A program made the translations under genes and the position numbers. The notes beneath the pieces are model-generated. The model saw only the letters and a list, made by a program, of their open reading frames with translations. It was not told the DNA's origin and did not search any database. 64,000 nucleotides of DNA from JBDTNL01 sp039933785 (lineage in GTDB: Bacteria; Acidobacteriota; Thermoanaerobaculia; Multivoradales; JAGPDF01): positions 28,889-92,888 of the forward strand of contig JBDTNL010000005.1 of assembly GCA_039933785.1 (NCBI GenBank), in the 5' to 3' direction. Shown here in pieces: positions 1 to 8,687 of the stretch; position 1 is the first letter of the stretch; each line of letters starts with the position of its first letter.

Positions 1-254
1 ACGGCGATGTCGCCCAGCCGGTGCACGATGCGCACGAGTGCTCCATGCTCGCGGGCCAGAGCGCGTTCGATCTCCAGCAGCGAGCGCTCCGCCATGCTGC
101 GATAGCCGCTGTAGTGAATGCCGCGCACGGCCCTGCCCGCGTGGGAGTCGCGGACGTTGCCGAGAAAAAGCACCACGGCCCCGGCGCCCGGCGACTGCAC
201 TTTGGCCAGCAGTGCCGCGGTGTCGATGGGAGCCTCGGTCAGGTGGTGAGGCAA
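1..254 (-). CDS. moaE: Molybdopterin synthase catalytic subunit MoaE (partial, C-terminus cut by window edge)
   Basis: Large subunit of molybdopterin synthase, which adds dithiolene sulfur to precursor Z using the MoaD thiocarboxylate. The translation shows GAVVLFLGNVRD, the IHYSGYRSMAE segment and VRIVHRLGDIAV, matching the conserved MoaE blocks (E. coli has a TGKVRN block and an HRIGEL-like block). The rest of the gene lies beyond base 1. I chose the TTG at 252-254 as start: a GGAGG lies about 10 nt upstream and the gene follows moaD by 6 nt, so the two are one operon. The start codon is inferred; the family call is solid. Confidence 0.85.
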   Translation of the reverse strand, partial: MPHHLTEAPIDTAALLAKVQSPGAGAVVLFLGNVRDSHAGRAVRGIHYSGYRSMAERSLLEIERALAREHGALVRIVHRLGDIA

Positions 255-260
255 TGCGGC

Positions 261-506
261 TCAGCCTCCGGAGACCGGCGGCAGGAGTGCCACTTCCGAC
301 CCCTCGCGAAGCTTCACGTCGTCCCGCGCAATGGTTCCGTCGACCCCGACCGCAAGGCGCGGCCACAGGGGCGCGAGGCTGGGGTATCGGCGTCCGAGCT
401 CGACGCGCAAGCCGGCGACGTCGAGGTCGTTGGGGATCTCGATCGCCGTCTCGCTCGCTCCGATCGCGTCGCCGGCGCTGGCGAAGGCTAGTAGCTGGAT
501 CTTCAT
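261..506 (-). CDS. moaD: Molybdopterin synthase sulfur carrier subunit MoaD
   Basis: Ubiquitin-like sulfur carrier of 81 residues, the usual MoaD size. Its C-terminus is LLPPVSGG; the terminal Gly-Gly is the thiocarboxylation site that inserts into MoaE. Blocks such as EIPNDLDVAGLRVELGRRYP and the closing EVALLPPVSGG match MoaD/ThiS folds. It lies directly upstream of moaE with a 6 nt gap, so the two synthase subunits are made together. No other molybdenum cofactor gene is in the window. A longer reading frame extends upstream of this ATG, but the extra sequence does not resemble the family. Confidence 0.9.
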   Translation of the reverse strand: MKIQLLAFASAGDAIGASETAIEIPNDLDVAGLRVELGRRYPSLAPLWPRLAVGVDGTIARDDVKLREGSEVALLPPVSGG

Positions 507-627
507 GCTTTCCGTGACCTCCGTGGCGGCGGAGGCCGCCGCTGGTGAATCGTCAACGCGACCAGAATACTCTGTTGAGCACATAGAATCGGCCCGCACG
601 CCCGCCGTTCTCAGAGGAGATGCAATC

Positions 628-2292
628 TTGCCGGTTCTCGATAGTCGTATGCAGAAGGACGACGCGTTCGACCGCCGCGCCGCGCACTGGAGCCAGGCGC
701 TCGAGCAACTGCGCCGCGAGGAGGACGTCTTGCGCCTCGGCGGTGGTGCGGAGGCGCAGGCGAAGCAGCGCCAGCGGGGCAAGATGACAGCCCGGGAGCG
801 TGTGGCGGCGCTCTGCGATCCCGGCTCGGCGTTCCTCGAGCTCGGCCTCTGGGCGGCCCATGGCATGTACGCCGAGTACGGCGGCGCACCATCGGCGGGT
901 GTGGTGACCGGTATCGGCGCCATCCACGGACGCGATGTCGTGGTGGTTTCGAACGACGCCACGGTGAAGGCCGGCGCCTGGTTTCCGATGACCTGCAAGA
1001 AGGTCCTCCGGGCTCAGGAGATCGCGCTCGAGAACCGGTTGCCGATCGTCTATCTGGTCGACTCGGCGGGCGTGTTCTTGCCGCTCCAGGACGAGATCTT
1101 CCCCGACCGCGAGCACTTCGGCCGCGCGTTTTACAACAATGCGCGGTTGAGCGCGGCCGGTGTTTTCCAGATGGCGGCGATCATGGGGAGCTGCGTCGCC
1201 GGCGGTGCCTATCTCCCAATCATGAGCGACGAGTCGCACATCGTCGAGCGCACGGGATCGATCTTCCTCGCTGGCTCGCATCTGGTGAAGGCCGCGATCG
1301 GCGAATCGATCGAGAACGAGGCTCTGGGCGGTGCGATCGTCCAGTGCGACATCTCTGGCGTCGTTGACCACCGCCATCCCGACGACGCCAGCTGCTTGTC
1401 GAAGATCCGCAGCCAGTTTGCCCAACTCGCCGCCGGCAAGCAGGCTCCCTTCGCACGCCGGCCCGCCATGCCGCCACGCTACCCGGTCGCCGATCTGCTC
1501 GGCACGATGCCCGTCGAGCGCACGCGACCCTATGACACGCGCGAGATTCTGGCCCGGCTGCTGGACGATTCGGACTTCGACGAGTACAAGGAAAACTACG
1601 GTCAGACGCTGGTCTGCGGCACCGGCTGGATCGGCGGCTGGGCAGTCGGCGTGGTGGCGAACCAGCGTTCCGTCGTGCCACGCAAGACCGGACTCGAGAG
1701 CAAGGACAAAGAGCTTCAGATCGGCGGCGTGATCTACAGCGATTCGGCCGACAAGGGCGCGCGCTTCGTCGAGCTCTGCAATCAGAAGGGCATCCCGCTG
1801 CTGTTTCTCCAAGACGTCACCGGCTTCATGGTCGGCTCGCGCTCGGAGCGCGGCGGCATCATCAAGGACGGCGCCAAGATGGTGAACGCGGTCGCCAACT
1901 CGGTGGTGCCGAAGATCACCATCTTCGTCGGCAACAGCTACGGCGCCGGGAACTACGCCATGTGTGGCAAGGCATATGGCGCGCGTTTCCTCTACGCCTG
2001 GCCGTCGGCCGCCATCGCGGTCATGGGTGGCGAGCAAGCGAGCAAGACGCTGCTCGGCATCCAACTCAAGAATCGCGGCGCCGAGGTGAGCGAAGAGGAG
2101 AAAGCCGAGCGGCTACACGAGATCCAGCAGCGTTTTGCCGACGCCATGAACCCACGCTACGCCGCGTCCCGTCTGTGGGTCGACGGCATCATCGATCCGA
2201 CGGAGACCCGCGAAGTCGTCGCCCGATCTCTGGCCGCTGCGGCCTGCAATGCCGAGCTCGAGGAGTTCCGCACTGGCGTTCTGCAGACCTGA
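628..2292 (+). CDS. Acyl-CoA carboxylase carboxyltransferase (beta) subunit, methylcrotonyl/propionyl-CoA type
   Basis: Biotin-dependent carboxyltransferase beta subunit of about 554 residues. The N-terminal crotonase-like half contains FPDREHFGRAFYNNARLS and MGSCVAGGAYLPIMSDE, closest to methylcrotonyl-CoA carboxylase beta (3-methylcrotonyl-CoA to 3-methylglutaconyl-CoA, leucine and isoprenoid catabolism). The C-terminal half has FLQDVTGFMVG and GNSYGAGNYAMCGKAYG, typical of the oxyanion-hole region. I chose TTG 628 because AGAGGAGA at 613-620 sits 7 nt upstream; the ATG at 649 is the alternative. No biotin carboxylase or biotin carrier gene is nearby, so its alpha subunit must be elsewhere. 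Geranyl- or propionyl-CoA as substrate cannot be excluded. Confidence 0.85.
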   Translation: MPVLDSRMQKDDAFDRRAAHWSQALEQLRREEDVLRLGGGAEAQAKQRQRGKMTARERVAALCDPGSAFLELGLWAAHGMYAEYGGAPSAGVVTGIGAIHGRDVVVVSNDATVKAGAWFPMTCKKVLRAQEIALENRLPIVYLVDSAGVFLPLQDEIFPDREHFGRAFYNNARLSAAGVFQMAAIMGSCVAGGAYLPIMSDESHIVERTGSIFLAGSHLVKAAIGESIENEALGGAIVQCDISGVVDHRHPDDASCLSKIRSQFAQLAAGKQAPFARRPAMPPRYPVADLLGTMPVERTRPYDTREILARLLDDSDFDEYKENYGQTLVCGTGWIGGWAVGVVANQRSVVPRKTGLESKDKELQIGGVIYSDSADKGARFVELCNQKGIPLLFLQDVTGFMVGSRSERGGIIKDGAKMVNAVANSVVPKITIFVGNSYGAGNYAMCGKAYGARFLYAWPSAAIAVMGGEQASKTLLGIQLKNRGAEVSEEEKAERLHEIQQRFADAMNPRYAASRLWVDGIIDPTETREVVARSLAAAACNAELEEFRTGVLQT

Positions 2293-4084
2293 GGTACCCG
2301 GCTGGCGACCCGCAGTTGGAATCAGCCTCGTCATCTGGGCAGGTTTCGTCCAGAGCTGCAGTCCGCGCGCGACGCAGCGCGACCAGGCGAGCTCGCCGCG
2401 CACGGTCGAGACCGTGCGTTACCAGGACCTGATCGTCGAACCCGCAGGCCGTGCCCATGCCTTCGACGACACGACGGGCATCCAACATTGCAGCGACGAG
2501 AGCTATCTCGGAGTCGCGATTGCGCCCGACGGGCGGCCGCGGCCGCGCAACCGCTACTCGGTGGAGCTCGCGGGATCGTCCAGCCTCTTGATCGGCGGCT
2601 GCGTGGAAACGCTGCCGCCCGGCGGGGGAGCCTCGGTTCGCGTCACTGTCGCGGGCGCGGACGGCGCGAGCGATCCGCACGAGCTTGCCCTTCCGGATCG
2701 GACCTGGCGAACCGAGGAGCAGCCCCTTCGTTTGCCGGCCGGCAGGGCGCGTGTCGAGCTGGTGGCCGGCCCGGGAACTGCCGCGATCGCCTTGCGCGAC
2801 CTGGCGCTGAAGACGGTGACCGAGGAGGCGCCGCCGAGACCGGCGCGGCGGGCCATCCTGATTTCACTCGATACTTTCCGCGAGGACGCAATCGGTGCCA
2901 TCGGTGGGCGCACCAGAACGCCGGTGCTCGATCGTCTCTTGCTCGCGGCGCAGCGTTTCGCACCGCACTGGTCGGCGGATATCTCGACCAAGCCGTCTCA
3001 CGCCACGATCCTGAGCGGCTTGCCGGTCGCGGTGCACGGTTGCGACCGCGACCAGACGATACTTGGAGAGAGCGTCGAGACGCTCGCCGAACGGTTGCAC
3101 GCCGCGGGGATCGCCACCGGTGGCCTGTTGAGCATCGCTCCATTCTTCGACGCCCGCTACGGCATGAGTCAAGGCTTCGACACCTGGAAACTCGGGGCGT
3201 GGACCGCGGCGCAGGAGCTTCGCGCCGCGAGCAACTGGGTTGGTGCGCATCGCGACGAGGCATTCTTCCTCTTCGTCCATCTCTACGCTGCGCACAGCGA
3301 CTCGAAGCGCTTGCCGTACGAGGCCCCAGGGGTGACCCGCCAGACGATTGCCGAGCGCTTTGGGGTGGCCGACTACGGTTGTCGCGGCGGAGCCTGCGCG
3401 AGCCGGTTCCTGCATCGTCTCGACGCCAGGCTGCTGCCCGGCATTCCGCAAGACCGGGACATCTTGCGCTTCCTGTACGAGCGCGGCGTCGAGGGTTTGG
3501 ACAGCGATCTAGGCGTGTTCTTCGACGACCTCGGCCGCGACGGACTGTGGGACGACACGCTGGTGCTGCTCACCGCGGATCACGGCGAGCAATTCGCCGA
3601 GCATGGCCACTTTCTTCACACCACGTCGCACGAAGAGACGCTGCGCGTCCCTCTGCTGGTGAAGTGGCCAGGTGGACGGGATGCGGGCGCGTTGGCTGGG
3701 CGACCTTCCTCCTCGCTCGACCTTGCACCGACGTTGCTGGCTCACTTTGGAGTGCCGAGCCCGGATCTCCTGGGGCATGACCTTGCCCGCCCAGTGGACG
3801 GCCCGGTCGTCCTGGTGGCCAGGGACGCCGTTCGAGTTGGCGATCTCAAGCTGGTGATTGATACACCGGAGTTCCCGGAATCGCTTTACGACCTCGCCAA
3901 CGATCCCGATGAAGCGACGAGTATTCTCGGTGGAAATACCTCCAGCGCCGCTCGACTGCGCGAAGCGCGCGCGGCCTTTCTCGCCGAGGCCCGCCGGCGA
4001 CTCGGGCGTGTCACCCGGCCGCAGCGCGTGCCCTATTCACCGGAGGAGATCGAGCGCCTCCGCTCCCTCGGCTACCTGCAGTAG
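2249..4084 (+). CDS. Sulfatase-fold (alkaline phosphatase superfamily) hydrolase, probable lipoprotein
   Basis: Protein of about 611 residues. A hydrophobic segment ends in FVQSC, a weak lipobox, suggesting export and lipid anchoring. The sulfatase domain starts near residue 204 (LISLDTFREDAIG) and includes TADHGEQFAEHGHF and VPLLVKWPGG, the metal-binding and C-terminal signatures. At the nucleophile motif, where sulfatases have C/S-x-P-x-R, it reads TKPSHATILSG. A Thr therefore replaces the formylglycine-forming Cys/Ser and a His replaces the Arg, so it may be a phospho-transferring or phosphodiesterase relative rather than a sulfatase. Residues 60-200 form an unrecognised beta-rich region. 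The start is uncertain: ATG 2249 overlaps the carboxyltransferase gene by 44 nt. Confidence 0.75.
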   Translation: MPSSRSSALAFCRPEVPGWRPAVGISLVIWAGFVQSCSPRATQRDQASSPRTVETVRYQDLIVEPAGRAHAFDDTTGIQHCSDESYLGVAIAPDGRPRPRNRYSVELAGSSSLLIGGCVETLPPGGGASVRVTVAGADGASDPHELALPDRTWRTEEQPLRLPAGRARVELVAGPGTAAIALRDLALKTVTEEAPPRPARRAILISLDTFREDAIGAIGGRTRTPVLDRLLLAAQRFAPHWSADISTKPSHATILSGLPVAVHGCDRDQTILGESVETLAERLHAAGIATGGLLSIAPFFDARYGMSQGFDTWKLGAWTAAQELRAASNWVGAHRDEAFFLFVHLYAAHSDSKRLPYEAPGVTRQTIAERFGVADYGCRGGACASRFLHRLDARLLPGIPQDRDILRFLYERGVEGLDSDLGVFFDDLGRDGLWDDTLVLLTADHGEQFAEHGHFLHTTSHEETLRVPLLVKWPGGRDAGALAGRPSSSLDLAPTLLAHFGVPSPDLLGHDLARPVDGPVVLVARDAVRVGDLKLVIDTPEFPESLYDLANDPDEATSILGGNTSSAARLREARAAFLAEARRRLGRVTRPQRVPYSPEEIERLRSLGYLQ

Positions 4085-4109
4085 TCAGCGGCGCGATAGC
4101 GCTGCTGAC
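4084..4109. terminator. Bidirectional hairpin between convergent genes
   Basis: An 11-bp stem (GTCAGCGGCGC / GCGCTGCTGAC, one G-U pair) closes a GATA tetraloop. It lies exactly between the stop of the sulfatase-like gene and the stop of the convergent ADOP permease gene. There is no T-tract on either side, so it is a strong hairpin but not a classical intrinsic terminator; it may block read-through or protect 3' ends. Confidence 0.6.
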
Positions 4110-4113
4110 GTTG

Positions 4114-6732
4114 TCACTCCGCGCGGAGGGCCGCCGCAGGCGACACCCGCACCGCCCGCCACGCAGGCAGGAACGTTCCGAGCGCCGTGCCGGCGAGGAC
4201 CAGTGCCAGAGCCGCCGCATAGGTCGTCAGATCTCCTGGGTTGAGGCCGACGAGAAGTGCCTGGAGCGACCGTCCTGCCGCGTAGGCGAGCACCAATCCG
4301 ATGCCGATGCCGGCGGCGGCGAGAGTCGCGCCCTCGCGCGCCACCAGGCGGATGATGTCCATCCGCTCGGCGCCGATCGCCATGCGCACGGCGAACTCCT
4401 GGCTGCGGGTCGCCACGCCGAACGAGAGCAGGCCATGCAGGCCGACCCCGGCGAGCAGGCAGGCGATGGCGGCGAAGGCGCCAAGCACGATGACTTGCAC
4501 CCTGCGGGGCGCAGTGTCGTCGGCGACGATGTCGGCGAGGAGGCGAATGTCGGAGATCGGCTGATTCGGATCGGCGGCACGGACGATGTCGCGCAGCGCC
4601 GGCATGAGGTCGAGCGGGTTCGCCGCCGAACGCACCACCAGATCCTTGGGCGAGTACCAGGACACCGAATTGTCGGCCACCTGCCGGTAGGGCACATACA
4701 CCTGCGGTTCGCTCTCGCGCTCGAGCCCGCGAATGCGGATGTCTCCAACGACGCCGACCACAGTGCGCGGCATGAAGGCGAATTTGAAGTGTTGGCCGAG
4801 CGGGTCCTTGCCGGGCCAGTACTGCTTGGCGAAGGACTCGCTGACCACCGCCACGAACGGCGCTTCAAAGGTGTCGCTCGGGTCGGTATCGCGTCCGGCG
4901 CGCAGCGGCGTGTTCATCGTGGCGAAATACCCGGGAGTGACGAAACGCAGGCTGGCGCGCTGGTTGCTGTCGTCACGCGGCCGGCCGGGCACTTCGACGG
5001 ACCAGATGCCGCCGCCATAGGCGATGGGCAGGGAGCTGATGTACGCGGCGCCAGTCACGCCCGGCAGCTGGCGCGTTTGCGCCAGCACTCGGTCGTAAAA
5101 CTGCGCGCGGCGCAGCGTTGCGTCGTACTCAGGACTGGGCAGCGCCGTGCGCAAGGTGAGTACCCCGGCGCTCTTGAAACCGGGATCGGTGTCTTGAATG
5201 CGAGACAACGCGCGCAACAAGAGGCCGGCGGAAATCAGCAGGACCACTGAGATCGTCACCTCCGCTCCGACCAGGAATCCACGCAGCCTCTCGCGGCGTC
5301 CGCCGACGCCCGATCGCCCGCCTTCGCGCAGATCGGCTGGACCGGTGCCGCGGCAGGCGCGCAGCGCCGGCAGGACACCGAAGGCGAGCGCCGTGAACAT
5401 CGTGACCACCGCCGCGACCGAGAGCACGCGCAGGTCGAGGCGTGGCAGCTCGGTGATGGGCAGCGACGGCGGCACGAGCAGGGCCAAGAGCGGCATGGAG
5501 GCGAATCCCGCCGCGACCCCCAGCACACCACCGCCCAGGGCCAGCAAAGCGCTTTCGGTCAGCAGCTGGCGAACCAATCGTCCTTTGCCGGCGCCGAGCG
5601 CGGTGCGCACGGAGATCTCCTTGCGCCGCACCAGGGCGCGCGCCAGGAGCAGGCTGGCGAGGTTCGCGCAAGCAATCAGCAATAAGCAGAGTGCGGCGCC
5701 GACCAGGGCCATCAAGAGCTGCCGCGAACGCCAGGGCACGTCGGAGCGCAACGGGAACAGCGTAGAGCCTGCCTTGGTCGCGCCGGGAGCCGGCGGGTAT
5801 GCCTTCGCTAGACGTTCTGAGATCACACCCATCTCGGTCCGCACGGCTTCTATCGTCACGCCGGGACGGAGCTTGCCGACCACCTTCAGATAGTTGTTGT
5901 CGCGCTCCTTGTAGTCCTCCTCCCCGAAGCCCAACGGGCGCCACGCCTGCATGCCTCGCTTCGGGAAGCTGAAGTCGGGCGCCATGACGCCGATCACCGT
6001 AGCCGGGGCGCCGTCGATACGCACGGCGCGGCCGAGGATCGAGGGATCGCCCGCGAAGCGTGATTGCCAAACCGCATGACTGAGCAGCAGGGTTTGCGGC
6101 GCGCCCGGGCGAGCGTCCTCCTGCGAAAACGAGCGCCCGAGTCTGGGCCGCACGCCGAGCATGTCCATCAGGTTGGGCGTCAGTGCCGTGGACTCGAGGC
6201 GCACGGGCTCGCCCACGCCCACCAGGTTGATGGCGCCCGAATACCAGGCTCCAAGGCTTTCGAAGCTGGTATTGAGCTGCTGCCAGTCATGGAAGACCGC
6301 CGGCGATGGCTCGGTACGCGCGTAGTTGCCATTGCTCTGCCAGACGGCAACCAGGCGCTCCCATCCGGCATACGGCAGCGGACGAAGGAGCACGTGGTCG
6401 GTGATGGAGAAGGCCGCGGTCATCGCGCCGATGCCGAGCGCCGAGACCAGCAGAACGGCGCCGGTGAATCCGGGAGCGCGGCGGAACGTGCGCAAAGCCT
6501 GCAACACGTCCTGCCGCAGGAGGTCGGCGTGGCAGCGCACGGCAGCGGTCAGCGTGTCGACTAGGGTTTCGAGCCAAAGTCCGATGCGCGGAGCGAATCC
6601 ATCGGCGTCTCGGCGGCGGCGCGCGAAAAGCGCCTCCATCTCGCCGCCGTATTCGTCGCGGAAGGAGCGCGGGAAGAGCCGGAGCAGCAGGGCGTAGACG
6701 CGAGACTTGGGACCTCCAGTCGGGGAGCTCAT
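4114..6732 (-). CDS. ADOP-family ABC transporter permease (MacB/FtsX-like), copy 1
   Basis: Inner-membrane permease of 872 residues with the duplicated layout of the acidobacterial duplicated orphan permease family. A cytoplasmic N-terminal region (RLFPRSFRDEYGGEMEALFARRR) leads to a first helix at RRAPGFTGAVLLVSALGIG. A MacB-like periplasmic domain with DHVLLRPLPY and PRLGRSFSQEDARPG follows, then FtsX helices with the LACANLASLLLARALVRRKE-type segment, a second periplasmic domain, and closing helices with SRSQEFAVRMAIGA-type sequence. No ATPase gene is adjacent, hence orphan. ATG 6732 directly abuts the stop of the upstream padR gene, so PadR and permease are co-transcribed. The substrate is unknown; relatives suggest export or envelope stress functions. 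Confidence 0.9.
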   Translation of the reverse strand: MSSPTGGPKSRVYALLLRLFPRSFRDEYGGEMEALFARRRRDADGFAPRIGLWLETLVDTLTAAVRCHADLLRQDVLQALRTFRRAPGFTGAVLLVSALGIGAMTAAFSITDHVLLRPLPYAGWERLVAVWQSNGNYARTEPSPAVFHDWQQLNTSFESLGAWYSGAINLVGVGEPVRLESTALTPNLMDMLGVRPRLGRSFSQEDARPGAPQTLLLSHAVWQSRFAGDPSILGRAVRIDGAPATVIGVMAPDFSFPKRGMQAWRPLGFGEEDYKERDNNYLKVVGKLRPGVTIEAVRTEMGVISERLAKAYPPAPGATKAGSTLFPLRSDVPWRSRQLLMALVGAALCLLLIACANLASLLLARALVRRKEISVRTALGAGKGRLVRQLLTESALLALGGGVLGVAAGFASMPLLALLVPPSLPITELPRLDLRVLSVAAVVTMFTALAFGVLPALRACRGTGPADLREGGRSGVGGRRERLRGFLVGAEVTISVVLLISAGLLLRALSRIQDTDPGFKSAGVLTLRTALPSPEYDATLRRAQFYDRVLAQTRQLPGVTGAAYISSLPIAYGGGIWSVEVPGRPRDDSNQRASLRFVTPGYFATMNTPLRAGRDTDPSDTFEAPFVAVVSESFAKQYWPGKDPLGQHFKFAFMPRTVVGVVGDIRIRGLERESEPQVYVPYRQVADNSVSWYSPKDLVVRSAANPLDLMPALRDIVRAADPNQPISDIRLLADIVADDTAPRRVQVIVLGAFAAIACLLAGVGLHGLLSFGVATRSQEFAVRMAIGAERMDIIRLVAREGATLAAAGIGIGLVLAYAAGRSLQALLVGLNPGDLTTYAAALALVLAGTALGTFLPAWRAVRVSPAAALRAE

Positions 6733-7095
6733 TCAGACTTTCCCGGGAGCGAGCCCGCGCTGCCGGCCGAGGTCGAGAAGCTGCGCCAGGCGGCGCAACT
6801 CGGCGCGCGCCGTGGTCCGTCCGAACGGCGTGATCCGGTAGTAGCGCCGGCGTTCGTCGTCCATCTCCGGCGCCGGCCGGTCGTCGATCTCGACGATCAG
6901 GCCTTGCTCCAGCATGCGCTGCAGCGAGCGATAGAGCGTGCCGGCGCCGAGGCGCAGCTCGCCCCCCGTGCGCTCTTCGACGTCGCGCAGGATGGCGTAG
7001 CCGTGGCGATCCTCGTCGGCGAGGGCGAGGAGGATGTGCAGTGTGGCGCTCGGGAGGGGAAGGAGCTTGTCGGTGTCCGCGGCCTTGGGCTTCAT
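6733..7095 (-). CDS. PadR-family transcriptional regulator, copy 1
   Basis: Winged-helix regulator of 120 residues. LHILLALADEDRHGYAILRD (near residue 20) and GTLYRSLQRMLEQGLI are the hallmark PadR blocks for DNA recognition, followed by RRYYRITPFGRTTARAEL in the wing. It heads a two-gene operon with the ADOP permease. A TTGACA-N16-TATAGT promoter lies immediately upstream, with the -10 box ending 6 nt before the ATG and no ribosome binding site, so the mRNA is probably leaderless. Inverted repeats over the promoter suggest that PadR represses itself and the permease. The effector is unknown. Confidence 0.9.
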   Translation of the reverse strand: MKPKAADTDKLLPLPSATLHILLALADEDRHGYAILRDVEERTGGELRLGAGTLYRSLQRMLEQGLIVEIDDRPAPEMDDERRRYYRITPFGRTTARAELRRLAQLLDLGRQRGLAPGKV

Positions 7096-7101
7096 GAGGC
7101 A

Positions 7102-7137
7102 ACTATAGCCGAAACAGTTATAGTGTCAATGGCTATA
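7102..7137 (-). promoter_or_regulatory. padR-1 promoter with nested inverted repeats (candidate PadR operator)
   Basis: Read on the minus strand: -35 TTGACA at 7129-7124, 16-bp spacer, -10 TATAGT at 7107-7102, then 6 nt to the padR start codon. Two inverted repeats overlap the promoter: TATAGCC (7104-7110) with GGCTATA (7131-7137), and ACTATA (7102-7107) with TATAGT (7119-7124). Repressor bound here would block RNA polymerase. The promoter is seen directly; operator function is inferred from PadR biology. Confidence 0.7.
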
Positions 7138-7227
7138 TTCGCGGTGGAGTGATGTGTTGGGGGGCGAGCGTTTGGCGAACAGTGCGCTACAGTTTCGCTG
7201 CAACGCCGAGATCTGGAGCCGTCGCGA

Positions 7228-8613
7228 ATGCCCGAGTCCTCCTTCGACCTGGTAGTGATCGGCTCCGGCCCCGCCGGGCAGAAGGGCGCGATCTCGGCCG
7301 CCAAGCAGAAGAAGCGGGTGGCGATCGTCGATCGCAAGGAACGTATGGGCGGAGTGTGCCTGCACACCGGGACGATTCCTTCGAAGACCCTGCGCGAGGC
7401 GATCCTTTACTTGAGCGGCTTCCGGCAGCGCTCGTTTTATGGCCTGGACTACTCGCTCAAGGACGAGGTCTCGATCGGCGACCTGTCGTTCCGGGTCGAC
7501 GCCGTCCTCGAGCGCGAGATCGAGATCGTTCGCGCGCAGCTGAAGAGGAACGGCGTGGTTTCGTTCTCCGGTCACGCGAAGTTCGTCGATGCGCACACCC
7601 TGGAGGTCGAGTCCGTGGACGGCGTGCGGCATCGGCTGCGCGCGGAGCATGTCCTGATCGCCTGCGGTACCCGCCCGGCGCACACCCCCGGAGTGCCGAT
7701 CGACGGCGAACACATCATCGATTCGGACCAGCTGCTGCGGATGAAGTCGCTGCCGCGCAATCTGATCGTGGTCGGCGCCGGGGTCATCGGACTCGAGTAC
7801 GCGGCCATGCTCACCGCGCTCGACATCAAGGTGACGATCATCGAACAGCGGCCGACGATGCTCGAGTTCGTCGACGACGAGGTGATGGAGGCGCTCTGCT
7901 ACTTCCTGCGCCAACGCGGTGCGACGTTGCGTCTCGGCGAACGCGTGACGCAGGTGCAGCAAATCGGCGGACGAGTCGCCGCCAGTCTCGAAAGCGGCAA
8001 GCAGGTGTACGGCGACGCCCTGCTCTACACCGTCGGACGGCAGACCAACGCCGATTTGCTGGGTCTCGAAGCCGTCGGCCTCGAGGCCGACGAGCGTGGC
8101 CGCCTGGTGGTGAACGACGCCTTCCAGACCTCGGTGCCCCATATCTACGCCGCCGGCGACGTGATCGGCTTCCCGGCGCTCGCGTCGACATCCATGGACC
8201 AAGGCCGCCTCGCGGCGCGAAACATGTTCGGCGTGCCGCTGCCCGACTCGAAGGGGCCGACTCCGTACGGTATTTACACTATTCCCGAGATCTCGATGGT
8301 CGGCCGCACGGAGCAACAGCTCACCGCCGAGAAGGTGCCTTACGAGGTGGGTCAAGCGAAGTTCGAAGAGCTCGCCAAGGGACAGATGCTCGGCGCGGAA
8401 GTGGGTCTGCTGAAGATCTTGTTCTGTCCGCAGACGCTCGCCATTTATGGCGTGCATGCCTTCGGCGAGGGCGCCACGGAGATCATCCACATCGGCCAGG
8501 CGGTGATGGCGCTGGGCGGCACCATGAAGTACTTCCGCGACACGGTCTTCAACTACCCGACCATGGCCGAGGCCTACAAGGTGGCGGGTCTGGATGGTCT
8601 GAACAAGCTGTGA
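7228..8613 (+). CDS. sthA: Si-specific (soluble) NAD(P)+ transhydrogenase
   Basis: FAD-dependent pyridine nucleotide-disulfide oxidoreductase-fold enzyme of 461 residues that equilibrates NADPH/NAD+ and NADP+/NADH in the cytosol. The N-terminal FAD motif is VVIGSGPAGQKGA. The redox-loop region reads GGVCLHTGTIPSKTLREA, so only one cysteine of the disulfide pair remains, as in SthA and unlike lipoamide dehydrogenase. The NAD-binding motif is VVGAGVIGLEYAAML, and HIYAAGDVIGFPALAS is the second FAD motif. The C-terminal dimer domain ends in DTVFNYPTMAEAYKVAGL, typical of SthA. GGAG lies about 11 nt before the ATG. Confidence 0.9.
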   Translation: MPESSFDLVVIGSGPAGQKGAISAAKQKKRVAIVDRKERMGGVCLHTGTIPSKTLREAILYLSGFRQRSFYGLDYSLKDEVSIGDLSFRVDAVLEREIEIVRAQLKRNGVVSFSGHAKFVDAHTLEVESVDGVRHRLRAEHVLIACGTRPAHTPGVPIDGEHIIDSDQLLRMKSLPRNLIVVGAGVIGLEYAAMLTALDIKVTIIEQRPTMLEFVDDEVMEALCYFLRQRGATLRLGERVTQVQQIGGRVAASLESGKQVYGDALLYTVGRQTNADLLGLEAVGLEADERGRLVVNDAFQTSVPHIYAAGDVIGFPALASTSMDQGRLAARNMFGVPLPDSKGPTPYGIYTIPEISMVGRTEQQLTAEKVPYEVGQAKFEELAKGQMLGAEVGLLKILFCPQTLAIYGVHAFGEGATEIIHIGQAVMALGGTMKYFRDTVFNYPTMAEAYKVAGLDGLNKL

Positions 8614-8687
8614 GGGGCGGCAAAGGAAGCGCCGCTCAGGGGCCGCCGCCGCGCCCGCTGGGCCTCGACGGTCGATTGTCGTTCTTC

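Noticed and set aside
331..627. Upstream extension of the carboxyltransferase reading frame
   Set aside because: It runs antisense over moaD and lacks family similarity; AGAGGAGA at 613-620 marks TTG 628 as the start.
507..998. Upstream extension of the moaD reading frame
   Set aside because: It is antisense to the carboxyltransferase gene, Arg/Ser-rich and unlike MoaD, whose normal length starts at 506.
4111..5250. Long plus-strand reading frame opposite the ADOP permease
   Set aside because: Composition is His/Arg/Gly-rich with no domain; the minus strand holds an unambiguous permease.
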